A stretch of DNA of 64,000 nucleotides from Melitaea cinxia (lineage: Eukaryota; Arthropoda; Insecta; Lepidoptera; Nymphalidae). Shown here in pieces: positions 1-12,489 of the stretch. Under the pieces are notes generated by a model. That model ran no database searches and had not been told where the DNA came from. It was given only the letters and a program-made list of their open reading frames with translations. Each line of letters begins with the position of its first letter. Within the stretch, counting starts at the first letter, position 1. The DNA lies in the NCBI RefSeq assembly GCF_905220565.1, contig NC_059417.1, positions 6,587,018-6,651,017 on the forward strand, given 5' to 3'. Made by a program: the position numbers and the translations under genes.

Positions 1-2902
1 GGTATATGTACCGTGTACATATGAATTTAGTAAAAAGCGGTTATTTTAATATTACAAACAGACACTCTAATTTTATTTAGTTGTATAGATAATATTTAAT
101 ATTGAATGATACATTCACATAATACATTAATAGACGGTTTTTAAAAGAATATCTGTTAAGTTTCTTAACGATTCTTCTCAGTCTACATGATATGTCTGAA
201 TGTCTTTCGGATTTAATGACTAACTCTGTAAAAACGGTTTCTCTAATTGTGCTTTTGAAATTTACTTGAAACAATAAATTTTATATTTGATTTCATTTCA
301 TTAAGCGATTTTACATAAAATTATTTTTGAAATTGGCTATGTTGACACCGAGAATATGTGAACCTACAAACGCATACCTCCTACTCTCATCACTATATTG
401 CAGATGCGTGTCGTGGATCTTTACGTTTATGTTGTGTGTATTTCCGGAACCCTAACAAGACAGGACAGGAGAGGATCTCTTCCTACTGGGTTCAGTTCTG
501 GGTCAAATCTTTGTTATTCATTATTATAACTTTAAACAATAATTGTTGTTTTCTGAAAATATTTTGGTTCATATACATACGAGTATATGCAGACATTTTG
601 AAATCGTTCTAATAATATTAAGAACAACGCAAACAGCTGTATATATATATAATCAAACGCTTAGACACAATTTGTAAATTCTGGACCTTAGAGTAGCAGT
701 CCAAAATTTTTTTTAAATAAGATAACTCCTCGCCTTATTGCCTCCTGGTGACAAGAGGGCTGGAGCATTTTTTGTCCAGAGGATCGGCATAAGAGGCCAG
801 AGGATCAACGGGGAAATGCTGCCAGCATTCTTGGCATAATTCCACGTGAACATGATTTATACCAAAACTATCTGTAAATATTTAGTTCTTAAGTTGTGAG
901 TTGTAAATATGTATAATGTTAAAAAAAAAGAACGAGAAAAAGACTTTTTTAACATTATACTCGTAACACCAAGAATTTTCCCTCTTAAAGTCAGGGTCCT
1001 CTAAATATAATTCCAAGAAATTTATGTCTACTGAATTTAAAATGTCTCTTTGTCTATCTAAAAGCAAGAACAACAGATTCCTACATTATCTAAAATTTAA
1101 TACCCTATTGATAAGATCTGAGAAAGTCAAAAGAAGCCAAGTCAATTCATAACAAGAAGAAAATAGCTATACTTAAAACAAAGCAAAGGCTTGAAATTTT
1201 AAATACCCCAAATTTTTTATTAAATTGTTGTAAATTATGTCCAAGTTTATGAAGAAAGAATTCACAAGTAATTAAAGGTACCTATTTTCGCCCTTGCCTA
1301 TTGCTTTCATTAAAATCCTAAGCGAAAAATATTTTAAGTATCTCTTGTATGATCAAAGTGCAAATTGATGTAAGTGCAAAATTAGCATTTGGAATATGAC
1401 TGCAAATTCTAAGGTAACTAAAGTAATTGCATTAACGTTTATTTTATATCTTTCATTAACTACTATTTTTAATGTAGCACCTGCAAGTTTACTTATTCGT
1501 ACTGATATTTCAACTGTCAAAATCTTTTTGCAGACTTACAAAAATTTAATTATTAAAATTTTATCGCATTTAACTAAATTGCTTAACTGGAGGGGAAAAA
1601 ATAGATGGATGCAAATCAAGAATAACTTTATTCAAATAGGTTTCAAAAGCACCATTAAATCGTGATTTTACAGAAACATAGTTACAGTTGTATTTATACT
1701 CCTAATATTGGTAGGGATAAAATTATACATTTAATCCCTAACTGTGCTGAAGTCACAAGTACGAAAACCTATTTTTTTCCATAAAGCCTATCTGTTAAAG
1801 ACAATTCCCTTAAAGTATCATATCTTAAGTTCCTTAAAATATCATACTAGGACTTATATATAAATACAGATAACAAGCAATCAGATGAGTTTAAACATTC
1901 GATTGGAATAAAACCCTTCTGCTGATTCGGAATTCACAAAAATATCATTTATTTCAAAAAAGACATCTTCATTAACTATAAATAATGTCTTAAAAATCTG
2001 TCGCTTTTTGGTGTCAAGGACAAAGATTAAAACCACACCATTTGTATAATCTGGTGATAATTCACAGGTTTTCACTATTCGTTGGCTACTGATAGCTATC
2101 TGTTCTTAAATCTCATCGTAAATTCGAGCCTGAGGTCTCGGTCAAAGAGCTAAGTGTAATATTTTATAGGCGAAGATGGTTGAAGGTTCAATTAGAAATT
2201 TAATTAGTCAATTAGAATATATCTAAGGAGCGCTATAATTTCTGGTTATGAATAATCTATATAAAAAGAAATGAATCGCTAAATGGATTGCTAAGCGCTC
2301 GACAAAGGACATTGTTTCTATGTAGTCGATTTTTTTAAGCTTTCTAGAAGCTCGAAACCAGGATAGGTATAAACATTTATTTCATACTATATAAAGTACG
2401 CTTGTGTAATTGAACTAAGTCAGTTGAAGAACATTAACATATAAGTTCCTCACAAAAAGATGCCAAAACTTAAACACAAAAGTTTAATTAAAACTCTAGC
2501 CGAAAATTCAACAAAATATTATAGTATCAACAAACAAATTACAGTTTTATTTTTACAGATTGAAATTGATAAATCTCGAGTAGCACGCTGTGATAGCTCT
2601 TTACCTGCCAGTTTTAATTAAAACGACTCAAAACAATTGCCTTTAACGATACCACTTCGAGGATTTCTATGATCGAAATTAATATTATCTTTATATTTTT
2701 AACGTCTTTTGTAACAAAGAAGTATAATTTTCGATTCAATTTTACATTCTTCTGAACCTCGTGAAATGAGCTTTTTGTTACATATTTAGTTTTGATTAAA
2801 TTCTCTATATTATAAAAATGAATCTCTGAAATTTGATATATTCAATAATTTCATAATGTCGATATCAAACCGTGTATGTATTTATTTAATATTTATCTCG
2901 CA
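1..2902. other. AT-rich intergenic DNA, no gene recognised
   Basis: No exon, RNA gene or clear repeat boundary could be supported here. A GC-richer patch at about 725-860 looks like a worn fragment of an element but could not be assigned. An open frame at 1,396-1,665 (+) starts with ATG and has a hydrophobic N-terminus, but it has no recognisable motif and AT-biased composition, so it is not called as a gene. Confidence 0.5.
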
Positions 2903-3190
2903 TTCAGCTTGTAACATCCCACAGCTGGTTATAAGCCTCTTTCTCCATATTGGAGAAGAATTTTAGCTTAATACCCCACACTGATGCACTACAGATTGGT
3001 CGATATATGAGTAACGATCGGAACTGATGGTTTAACGTACTCTACGAGATGCGATGGGAGATCCACAAGGATAAACATCCAAACTGGAAAGAAATATTTG
3101 TACAAATACAAATATCCATCCCGAGAGGGAATCGAACCCGCAAACCGTCGGTATTTTAGGCGAGTACTCGCACCACTACACCACGTTTGT
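2903..3190 (-). repeat. SINE family S1, copy 1
   Basis: A tRNA-type B box (reads as GGTTCGATTCCC on the minus strand) lies near 3,124-3,140, at the head end of the copy. The other end carries the tail motif GAGGCTTATAACCAGCTGTGGGATGTTACAAGCTG in degraded form. The same body recurs at 7,187, 10,226, 20,756 and 38,030. The family is a tRNA-derived SINE. Confidence 0.75.
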
Positions 3191-3392
3191 TTAGAAATAT
3201 ATATCACGATGCTTTATTTTCAAAATTATTTTATTTTCTGAAAAATATTATTTTCTGTAAATTTCAATTTACTTCTACCACAAAATACACGTGATTGTTT
3301 GTAGTGTGAAACCTCACCACCTAATCAAGGGAGGATGGTGAGGGGTTAAAAAGTTGCTAAAAACCATCACGTGAGTACAGAACGACATCTAA

Positions 3393-3612
3393 ACGGTCAC
3401 CGTAGCCCATATACGCCAGCAAAAACAGAAGCAATGCAAGTGCGTTGCCGACCTTACATAGGAACTTTGGCGACCTTACTCACCACAGGAACACAACATT
3501 ACTTGAGGGCGGTGTTATTTAGCTGTTGATTTTCAGTAAGGTTAAGGAACTTCCCCAGTCAGGGTGCTCCACATTTGAGCAGGATATTTCCTGCTGTGCC
3601 CAACTGTGCAGG
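3393..3612 (+). repeat. Dispersed element S2, degraded copy
   Basis: Carries the S2 body: an ACCGTAGC...GACGCC segment, then GTTGCCGACC, then CCTTACTCACCACAGGAACACAAC, then a CTTCCCCAG...CTCC segment and the end CTGCTGTGCCC. The same order is seen in about ten other places in the window. No coding capacity. Best described as a short non-autonomous element. Confidence 0.65.
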
Positions 3613-4585
3613 TTAAACTTTTTCAATAGGATATTTAGCACAGCGATAAAAAACTTTCATTTAAATTAAAAAAAATACTTATAAATAGACATAGACATCT
3701 TGACATCGGATTTTGAGTAGAATGTATCCTGTTGTAAATCATCATCATTGTCCTTAGTATGTCTATTACAGACGATTGTCAGACAGATACTGTGTCGCCT
3801 AGGACACTCTTCAGGAAAACGCAGAGTTTCCTATTTTACATTACCTCTGTAAAATAATAAAACTGCTTAAATATCAAACTTCTATGAGCGCACTAATTTA
3901 ATAATTTTATTGACATAGACTAGACATATACGACTAAATGTTGCCATATAAAAACTTTTTTGTAATTAGCTCAGAATTTACTTTCGTGACTCAGAATATA
4001 GCTTCTTACAGTATTTGACTGCAAGTAACAAACTGACATGAAAAGTAATTTATTACAACGACTACAGTCATAAGTATAAAATACGAATAACATCTATCAA
4101 CTATATTACTTACTGTATTTACACTTTCTTGCATACTAATACAACAGGTAATAAAATCCAATTTAGCAATCAAAAATAATCAAGTTACATTAGATAAACA
4201 GGCGGTTAGATACATATCTATATTTGTTATATCAAGGTCTCATCATTGGTCATAATAACACTTCGATCAAACCCAATATTAAGTATATAAAATATTTAGT
4301 AGATCTATACCAGTATATATGATAGTTTAGTACATGACATAAAAGATATGACTATCCCAGGACACTTAACACATCGTAAATTAATAACGGCGAGGGTGGC
4401 GAAAGTAACTTTATTAGCAAATGAAGGAATCGGTAGTTCAAGCTCGCCTTGTAATATAAATGTGTACAATAAAATATGTAGTATATCGATAAAACTTTTA
4501 TAGTTTTTTTAGTCAATTATAAAAAAGAAGGAGCTCCTTAATTCTACTGTATTTTTTCAGTGAGTGTATTAGTGTGAGTGTTACC
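3613..4585. other. AT-rich intergenic DNA
   Basis: No gene, RNA or recognisable repeat seen. Confidence 0.5.
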
Positions 4586-5085
4586 TCATAACTTAGCAAC
4601 TGGCTGGCACAGAAGGAAATATCGTGCTCAAAATCTGGAGCAGGCCAACTAGGGAAGTACCTCGACCTTAGAGCAGATCATAATCCAAAACTCATGTGTT
4701 TTGCCCATAGTCACCACGCTGGGTAGGCGGATTGGTGACCGCAGGGCTGGCTGTGTCGCACCGAAGACGTTGCTGCCCGTCTTCGGCTAGTGTATTTCAA
4801 AGCCAGCAATTGGATGTTTATCCCGCCATCGGTCGGCTTCTTAAGCTCCTATTCTTCACTACCGTAGCCACACAGCGAATAAAAGATCACAGCTAAAAAA
4901 TACTACTGTCAAGCAATGATATGTTCCTGTGGTGAGTTAGGTGACCAGAGCTCCTGAGGGGGAGGGGCATTCAGGATAAGATTGGCAACGATCTTGCTGT
5001 ATTTTGGTATTGCAGACGTCTATAGGCTACGATAATTGCTTACCCTCAGGTGAACCGTACGCTTATTTGGCGACCTAGATGTATA
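4586..5085 (-). repeat. S2 element split by an S3 insertion
   Basis: The 3' part of S2 lies at 4,586-4,690 and the rest at 4,881-5,085, both on the minus strand. They are separated by about 190 bp of S3. The S2 sequence resumes at AGATCACAGCTAAA, and AGATCA also precedes the insertion. It is therefore a nested insertion with a short target duplication. Confidence 0.7.
4691..4880 (-). repeat. S3 element nested in S2
   Basis: Contains the diagnostic S3 blocks CATGTGTTTTGCCCATAG, CACCACGCTGGG, the CACCGAAGACG...CCCGTCTTCGG stem-like pair and CCCGCCATCGGTCGGCTTC. It is 3'-shortened compared with the copies at 13,147 and 33,286. Confidence 0.75.
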
Positions 5086-6015
5086 AAAATTTTGTGATAC
5101 CAGGTATACTCATTTCAATGACTAGACACAATCATAAACATATCATATGTTCAAATTTTATCGATATCTGACCGGTATTTTTTTAATATTTTTTTCTTTA
5201 CCTTACAAAAAATTATTTTTCTTGAAACTAAAATTGTCCAGCCACAAATTCGTGTAATATTTTTTAAAATGAAACGATTCGGAAAAACTATTGACGTGTA
5301 AAAATAATAACGACACGAAATATTGGTCAGTAAAATTATAGACTAGCTGTTACCCAAAACGTTATTTGCGTTGCTTTTATAAGTATTTTAACAATGTATT
5401 TTATGTGCATAGGAAAAACATCATAAAATCTCTACGATAAAAATACAAGCATCACTGAACACGTAGTGCTTCTAAAAATCGTGGTGTACTAAAATTTCAA
5501 TATTAAACTAGCTGTACCATGCGCGCGTTGCTACGCTTTTTTTTGGTCTTACCAACTCCGAAACCTTTGTGGGCTCGTGCACAAGACTTTGCTGAAGATC
5601 ATGACATGACCAAATGCGTAGTTTACGATTCTATAAAGGACATACAGACAAACATTCATTTATATTAATATAGATATATGTATCGCAATAAGTTTAATAT
5701 AATCCAAGTACATAGGCACTGAATAAGAATTTAAACTAAAAAGATAAATTTTCTATTAGTAAATAATAAGTTTTGTTATTGTTAAATTATAAATAAGAAT
5801 TAAATATCTCATCAATATACTGATTTAAAAGTTCATGTTTTAAAGCCTGGTCATCGTATTACTGACGACCCGGCTAGCGTCTCTAGCGATCTTAACGTAC
5901 CAGTTTGGGTAAACAATATTGCACCGCTGCCAGAATTTTAGTCAGTTTACCCTGCAGCAATACTTTAGAAGTATATAAACGATAAATAAACTTAATAATC
6001 TTAACCATCCATTAA
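5086..6015. other. AT-rich intergenic DNA with element ends
   Basis: Contains Helitron/RTE-type end sequences near 5,343 and 5,511 (CTAGCTGT...). A 46-codon open stretch (5,804-5,942, +) that I do not recognise ends 74 bp before the viral fossil. No gene is supported. Confidence 0.4.
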
Positions 6016-6327
6016 CGATTAATAATCTTAACCATTCATGAGGCGCAGGGCCAGACCTATGAAGACGTCATCGTCCTCCAGACAAATACAAGGAGGCTCA
6101 AGATCCACGACAGCGTTTCGCACGCTGTAGTCGCGGTGACTAGACACACCAACACCTGTGTCTATTACACCGACGACTGTGACGACGCAATTGGTCGCTT
6201 TGTGTCGAGGGCAGCGGAGATGACGGACAAGAAAATCCTTGAGCATAGTCTCAAGATGGCCATTCACCATAGAGATGCTGCCGTCATTGAGAATGTGCTC
6301 AAAATGTTGGAAAATGTAGTGGTGTGA
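6016..6327 (+). pseudogene. Endogenous viral element: C-terminal piece of an alphavirus-like SF1 RNA helicase
   Basis: The + frame is open from just after a stop at 6,013 to TGA at 6,325-6,327, about 103 codons, with no good start codon. It reads through two consecutive signature motifs of superfamily 1 viral helicases (Pfam Viral_helicase1 type). Motif V is TIHEAQGQTYED, followed by a hydrophobic strand. Motif VI is HAVVAVTRHT, followed by a YYT strand. The tract then runs about 40 more residues as a helical tail and stops. The N-terminal helicase motifs (Walker A and B) are absent, so this is a fragment and cannot be an active enzyme. The family occurs in plus-strand RNA viruses (alphavirus-like superfamily, including insect virga- and nege-like viruses). 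The sequence sits among host repeats, so it is a genomic fossil. The lineage is inferred; the motifs are seen. The opposite-strand frame is a shadow. Confidence 0.75.
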
Positions 6328-6583
6328 AGACATCATTGTATTGTAAGTATAAATTGTGCGTAGATAAAAGTGTAATGTAAGTAATATAAATAATAAAATT
6401 GAATGTAATAGTATAGGTTTAGGATAATGTTATTGTAATGATAAGGCTTTATATATTTACTTAATAAGATAGGATTAGTCATATAATATATTAATAAAAA
6501 TTAAAAAAAAAAAGAAATTTAAATGGATAAAACGATTTCTAAGCACACAAAAAAAAAGTACCTAACTACTAACAATAACATAG

Positions 6584-6682
6584 GTTAAGTGTACATTGTA
6601 AGTAGCAAATAAGTGTACATATATTGTAGCTAGAAAATAAGTGTACATATATTGTAGTTAGCAAATAAGTGTAAATATAATA
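6584..6682. repeat. Short tandem repeat, about 32-bp unit
   Basis: The unit AATAAGTGTACATATATTG plus TAGYTAG repeats about three times with few changes. Confidence 0.7.
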
Positions 6683-7186
6683 AAAATAATTACTATATAA
6701 AAATATAAAAAAGCAATATATAGAATAGTCTTGACCAGTGGACTCACGTCGACTTTTAGAAATTTTAAGACTAGTTATTAAGGCTTCTAGGATTCTAAAG
6801 TTGCGGTGAAGTACCGATGCATATTAAAAAATAATAATAGTAATATATGGAATAACCAAAGCACGGGCATAATAAGCCTGTGAATATATCACATGATTAA
6901 AAAAAAAAAAAAAAAAAAAAACGATAAATAAATGCTCAATAACTTAAATGCAGGTGTGTATTCTAATACAAAAAAAAAATACATATTCAAACCATTTCTT
7001 TGTCTACAGTAATATCATATTGTAAATAATGTTTATTCATATTGTAAATAATTTTTTTCAGTAGTTAATTTTATCTACTTTTTTATTTAAGACCAAGTAA
7101 AACAATAACTAATAAGTAAACGTAATAACGCTAAAGCGAGTAAATGCGCAAGGATCGGATAGTACCTACCTATGCATATAAATTCG

Positions 7187-7490
7187 CTTCAGCCTGTAAT
7201 ATCACACTGCTGGGCATAGGCCTCTTTCCCCATGTAGGAGAAGAATCAGAGCTTAATCCACCACGCTGCTCCAATGCGGATTGGCGGATATATTCCCTAC
7301 TATGTATGATCGCTATGTATGATCGCTCTCAGGTGTACATGATAACAACCAGGACTGACGGCTTAACGTGCTCTCCGAGGCACGGTGGGGAGATCAACAA
7401 ATACAGCACAAACACCCAGACCACGACAAACATCTGTATGGACAATAAAAATGTTTGGCACGTATGAGGATCGAACCCGCAATCAGTCAT
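7187..7490 (-). repeat. SINE family S1, copy 2
   Basis: Tail CAGCCTGTAATATCACACTGCTGGGCATAGG (seen reversed) is at 7,190. The CTCTCCGAGGCACGGTGGGG core is near 7,371 and the reversed B box GATCGAACCCGC near 7,470. The head beyond the B box is truncated. Confidence 0.75.
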
Positions 7491-7654
7491 GTATCAATCA
7501 ATAAAGTCATGATTTAATTTCACAAGTAAAGCTGTATCAGACAACAGCTTATTGTTAGTAAACACAGCTCAAAGCGACCCATCAAAAAAATTTCCAACAT
7601 TATGACATTTACAAGTTACATAATTCCAATTTTTATTAAACGCTAGGAATTACT

Positions 7655-8044
7655 TTTTAACCGTCTTCGATAAAAGGAGGAGGTCCTGAATTTGACTGTA
7701 TATTTTATGTATGTTACTTCAAAACTTTTGACTGGGTGGACCGATTCCGACATTTTTTTTTAATCGAAAGGTGGTGCATTTTATTTGGTCCCATTCAAAT
7801 TTATTTGTTATTCAACTTTATTAGTTATATCTAATAATGCGTTCTTACTTGACAATTTTTTCGATTTTGATGATTTTTAGTTTAATCGAACGATGATGTT
7901 TATCATGTGGACGCATTTAAATTTCATCGAGATCTGATTACAACTTTTTCAGTAATCTTTGAAAACGTGTATTTACTTGACTGTTTTTTTCGTCTACCTA
8001 CGTTCTATTACTTGTCGATGTAATTGAAGTCGGTTTTTTTTTTT
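7655..8044. repeat. Element bounded by inverted AACCGACTTC / GAAGTCGGTT ends
   Basis: Begins TTTTTAACCGTCTTCGATAAAAGG and ends TAATTGAAGTCGGTTTTTTT. The interior repeats the phrases ATGTATGTTACTTCA, CTGGGTGGACCGATT and TCTACCTACGTTCTATTAC, shared with 23,729-24,540. Non-coding and possibly a MITE; class not assigned. Confidence 0.6.
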
Positions 8045-9310
8045 CGTTTGGGAGCAAATGCAATTATAAAATTGAAATAAGTAGCTTGCAGGACAAAAAC
8101 CATACTTCTTTTACTTATTAGACTGTTGTATACCTCCATTTATCCCAATGTAAAAAATAGATCTATTGAAAGTTTAAATGTACCTGAAATTATTCAATGT
8201 ACACTGCCGTTTTTCTACTGCAAAGATAACATTAACCTTACAATAAGTAGTAGGCACCCGTGCCACCATTCCACGTGAAAATGGATCGTCTCGTCCTTGA
8301 CACTCGCTATAATATCATTACGGGCCGCGGTAATCTTCATTATGATAAATCAACGAACCTATGAACGAACTTGTAAGTAATACCGGCGTTTCATGCCCTA
8401 TAGAAGACGATTTACACGTCTCAAACAAGGAAGTATATTGCATTCTTAAGGTGGCGATAGCAATTCAATTCCTTAGAACAATATGATTTGAGACAAACAT
8501 AATAGATTTTTTGTTAAGACAATCTCTAAGACAATGTTTGTATTTTGATCTATTTTTTTGGCAACAATGACCTAATTTTGAGTCAATTTTAATAGTGTTT
8601 TCATTTGAGAAGATGAGTTAATAAATAAGATGTTCAAAAATAAAAAAAATCAATATAAATGTTCAAATTTATATAAACAATGGTTAGTCTATTTTTAACC
8701 ATTTTTATTTAATTTCTTAAAGAGTTATAAGGTAACTGTTATACAATTAACGCAAGAATATAATTTAAAAAAAAAAAACGATCAGGCGAAATCGTTAACG
8801 AGATAAGACTTGATAGGAGTCACATGATGGTCGTTTGCCAAGGAGAAGCTTGATGCTTCCGGTGAGATATCAAGGCGGATTAGGGTCTGTATGCGCGAAT
8901 AGCGTGATAATCCCTATTTAGGTTTACAACCTCTGAATTATACATAGGTTTTTAAACAACTTATTTAGTCTATTCATCACTTCAGCCTGATAACATGTTT
9001 ATGCTTGCTTATTTTCACTGTTTGTACCTGTACGTTTATACATTCGCTTATGAATGATAAGTTATTTAACTTGACGTTACCTTTTAATCTTATGCTATTA
9101 AATGAGCAATTCTTGTATATATATATATATATAATCTGAATCTCGGAAACGGCTCCAACGATTTTCATAAAATTTAGTATACAGGAGATTTCGGGGGAGA
9201 TAAATAAATCTAGCTAGGATTTATTTTTAGAAAATGTCATTTTATCCCAGTTTTTGGACAATGAAAAAATATCGTTAGAATACGAAGGTAAATTTCGCAA
9301 TTGTTAGTAA
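8045..9310. other. Intergenic DNA, no gene recognised
   Basis: Two single-copy-looking, GC-richer patches (about 8,250-8,450 and 8,780-8,935) interrupt the AT-rich background. I found no reading frame with splice sites or motifs in them. An (AT)n tract is at 9,115-9,134. Confidence 0.4.
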
Positions 9311-9311
9311 A

Positions 9312-9400
9312 GTTGTAATAGCTCAGGTGGGAAATCGGCCGGTCACGATCGTCCGAAAAGACCACGGCTCTAATCCTCGATCGATTATTATTATTTTTAT
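9312..9400 (+). repeat. tRNA-derived SINE head (isolated)
   Basis: TAATAGCTCAGGTGGG resembles a tRNA A box/D arm, and about 55 bp on GGCTCTAATCCTCGATCG resembles a degraded B box. It is followed by AT-rich sequence. Probably a tRNA-derived SINE head and not a tRNA gene, since the B box is mutated. Confidence 0.4.
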
Positions 9401-9639
9401 TTTTGATTTTTTATATATATTTATATTTTTTATCATTGTTGGTAAAAAAAATAGTATCCATATTTTATAAATATGTAATTCGTATTTAAATATGATTTCC
9501 GAAAAATAATTTACTAAAAATACCGAGCTAAGCTCGGTCACCCAGGTACTAATAAAGTAATTAGTAAATAAAGGATAAGTCTTTATAAAACATGAGACAT
9601 ATCAGACAACAGTTTCTACGGATTCAGGCAAGTAGCCGA

Positions 9640-9830
9640 TTTTCCATATTCTATTTTCCGAAGTCCCGCTTAAAATAGTCTGTGTTTCCGGATAGCTATA
9701 CATAATCTGGGTATCTTTAAGTCGCGAGTGAGTAGGCTACTTCTAGGTAAGCGTGCTCCATCCTAGACCACATTCTCAGTTAACATCATGTGAAATAGTG
9801 GTCAAACGCAAGCCTATCTAATTATATTAA
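9640..9830 (+). pseudogene. LINE ORF2 C-terminus, degraded
   Basis: Parallel to the better preserved remnant at 34,800. A frame reading with breaks gives the tract VFP-S-Y, then the pattern FKSRVSRLLLG, typical of the last residues of Jockey/CR1-type reverse-transcriptase ORFs. Several frameshifts and stops. Confidence 0.5.
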
Positions 9831-9936
9831 ATAAGTAGATACATATTTATATTTGTACTTATATTTTTTTTTTATTTCTGAATTTATGTCCATAAGGGTT
9901 AATCTATAGAAATAATAATTATCTATAAAACCAGCC

Positions 9937-10195
9937 AAGTGCGAATCGGACTCGCGCACCGAGGATTCCGTACAAATAAAGTTTTAATAATATTTTTATT
10001 ACAGGATGTAACTAAAAATTTATGCTTTTCGTAATTTTTCCTTTATTCATGCTGTTTATTTATTTATTTATTTACTACTACTACTTTGTACTAAATTTCA
10101 AGTTTGACTTCACGGGTATAAGTACCCTGTAGGTTTTGATTCCCTTGTTTCCTTTTGAGGTACGGAATCCTAAATATCATGTGTTACAGTAGGTC
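9937..10195. repeat. Dispersed element with GTGCGARTCGGACTCGCGCAC end
   Basis: AAGTGCGAATCGGACTCGCGC is followed by CCGAGGATTCCGTAC, and the far end has GAGGTACGGAATCCT as an inverted partner. The same block in opposite orientation closes 26,965-27,380. Non-coding. Confidence 0.55.
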
Positions 10196-10225
10196 TCAAG
10201 GACATTTTTGACTAATTGATTGATT

Positions 10226-10548
10226 TAGCCTGTAACATCCCACTGCCGAGCATATAGGCCTCTTTCTCCATGTAGGAGAAGGATTAGAGCTTAATCCACC
10301 ACACTGCTCCACAGCGGGCTAGCGGATATGTTCCCTATTATAAGTAACGATCGCTATCAGTTATTTATGATGACAACCAAGACCGAGGGCTTAACGTGCT
10401 CTCCGAGGCACGATGGGGAGACCCAAAAGGACAAAACATCCAAACCGGAAAGAAATATTTGTACAGTTGCAAATATCCATCCCGAGCGGGAATCGAACCC
10501 ACAAAGCGTCATTATTTTAAGCGACTACTTGCACTACTACACCACGTT
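10226..10548 (-). repeat. SINE family S1, copy 3 (near full length)
   Basis: Runs from the tail (CAGTGGGATGTTACAGGC reversed, 10,230) through the CTCCGAGGCACGATGGGG core and the reversed B box GGAATCGAACCCACAAAG to the CCACGTTT head. Confidence 0.8.
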
Positions 10549-10771
10549 TTATAGTTTAACTACTATTAATCCCAAGCAAGAAACATCATTATGCCAATTG
10601 TAATTATCGAAATCGCTACACACAGTAAAAAGTTTTTTTAAAGTGCAATCAAGAATAATAAAAGTTGTAAAACATATAAAAACAGTTGATTGGAGAACCT
10701 TCTCCTTGTTTGAAGTCGCTTAGTGACAATATTCACTTATACACTCTATAGTATTAGTGTAATTATTCTTA

Positions 10772-11068
10772 ACTAGCGACCCGCTCTGGCTTCGCATGGG
10801 TGCAATGCTGTTACTAAATATAAAATATAAAACAAATTATTGCCATGTAAGCGAAAAAAAAAAATATTTATTTACAACATCACATTAGAAACCTCTAAAC
10901 TATCAGTGTTCCTTCACTATATGCATGTATTATCCATAAAAACCTTAATCTGGAATCATTCTATTTACTAAAGAAAACCGCATTAAAATCCGTTGCGTAT
11001 TTTTAAACATTTAAGCATACAGACAGCTGGAAGCGACTTTGTTTTATACTATGTAATGATTTATTACG
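10772..11068 (-). repeat. H5 Helitron-like element, minus orientation
   Basis: Starts ACTAGCGACCCGCTCTGGCTTCG and ends in AAGCATACAGACAGCTGGAAGCGACTTTG. The reverse complements of both blocks appear at 14,245-14,957. The CTAGT-type terminus suggests a Helitron-like element. Confidence 0.5.
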
Positions 11069-11096
11069 TTACCAAAAATGATAATTTATGTAATAA

Positions 11097-11265
11097 CTAG
11101 CTGCCCGGACAGACTTCGTTCTGTCAAAAGTTAATAGTATTTTTTTTAGTATTAAAACCTTCCGTGGGCATTAAGGATCATACAAAAAAAAAATTAGCCG
11201 AATTGGTCGAGCCATTCTCGAGTTATGCGCTTAGCAACATTCATTTTCATTTATATAGATTACTC
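11097..11265 (-). repeat. H2 Helitron-like element
   Basis: Reads CTAGCTGCCCGGACAGACTT at one end and TTATGCGCTTAGCAACATTC...ATATAGAT at the other. Reversed, it ends in CAGCTAG. Matching copies lie at 24,837, 36,811 and 60,609. Confidence 0.65.
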
Positions 11266-11269
11266 TCAT

Positions 11270-12489
11270 AGTTTCTAAAGATTTTTATGAATATAGTTGT
11301 AATCTTAGTATGAGCCATCTAGTCAAAACCAAGAGGTAAAATATGCTTTGACTGAGCTGATATCGTTAGTTATATGACTAATTGGGGCACCCTTTTACTT
11401 GCGAACCATTTCAAGCTTAAAAAGGTGACCCTTAAAGGATATCTTATAATGTTAACTACATAAGTAACGATTGTATTTCATATATCCTACCTATATTAAT
11501 AAATATTAAACGTTATATCAAAGGTTAAAGTAGGTTTTTTTAACGACATAGGACGAAGAATCCAAACACAAACCTGCATAAAAAATAAATTGCCAAAATG
11601 TATGTATGCGCATAATTTTCGTACTATTAAAAAAAATACTAAAAGCAACGTTCTGGTGTGAATAATCTTTTTATTGTGACGCTATGTGGATCGTAATTGC
11701 ACAAATGTATTTAATTTACTTAAACATTTGCTTTTCGTTGCACTCAACTGAATTTCAGCGTTCCATGTAAGAGTTCAAAGAGATAGGTATAATCCTTCAT
11801 ACATGTGATGAAGAACAAAATTCAAAACAAGTTATTTTAAATAAAATAAATAATATATAAATCTAGAATGTACTTAAGACGTACATAATTTGTTAATTAT
11901 ATTTGTTAATTTATTTCAATGTTACTAAAATAACCTTAACACGTTATTTTTATTAGCTAAGGTTTATTATTTTCATGAAAACAAAGTCTAAATTTAAAAA
12001 CTCCCATTCAATTTTAGCGACATACTAAAAACCACTTATAATAGATATGCTTTCTTTTGGATGCCATACAAAAATATGTATATCTCGGAGTCTTCGCACA
12101 ATTTGTATAATAGGTTTCATTCTGAGAACCATCATAATTATATATGTTTATTAATACGCTAAGGTTAAGATGTTTGTCTCCCTTTTTAGAAAAAACCTCA
12201 CAAATACTCCACACAAATTATATATCGTTTTATAGATAATTGCTTGCTCTACCGGCATTCACTACTAAAAGATTTAAACTATTTAAAAAGGAATGTCAGG
12301 TATGCTTTAAGAAGGAAGGCTATTATTTTCCTCAAATCAACGCATGTGAAACCTCTGGACCCAGTCAGTAATTTAAAAATATTTCTGTTATTTCGGTACC
12401 TTATACGTCCTATGTTCACTCCGCTCTACCCTCTACCTATACTTTAAAATCCGCAATAAAGTCCATATAGCCGAAATATAAATAGTTGG
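11270..12489. other. AT-rich intergenic DNA
   Basis: No gene, RNA or assigned repeat seen. Confidence 0.45.

Noticed and set aside
6028..6336. 102-codon minus-strand frame
   Set aside because: Antisense shadow of the viral helicase frame, which has recognisable motifs; the minus product has none.
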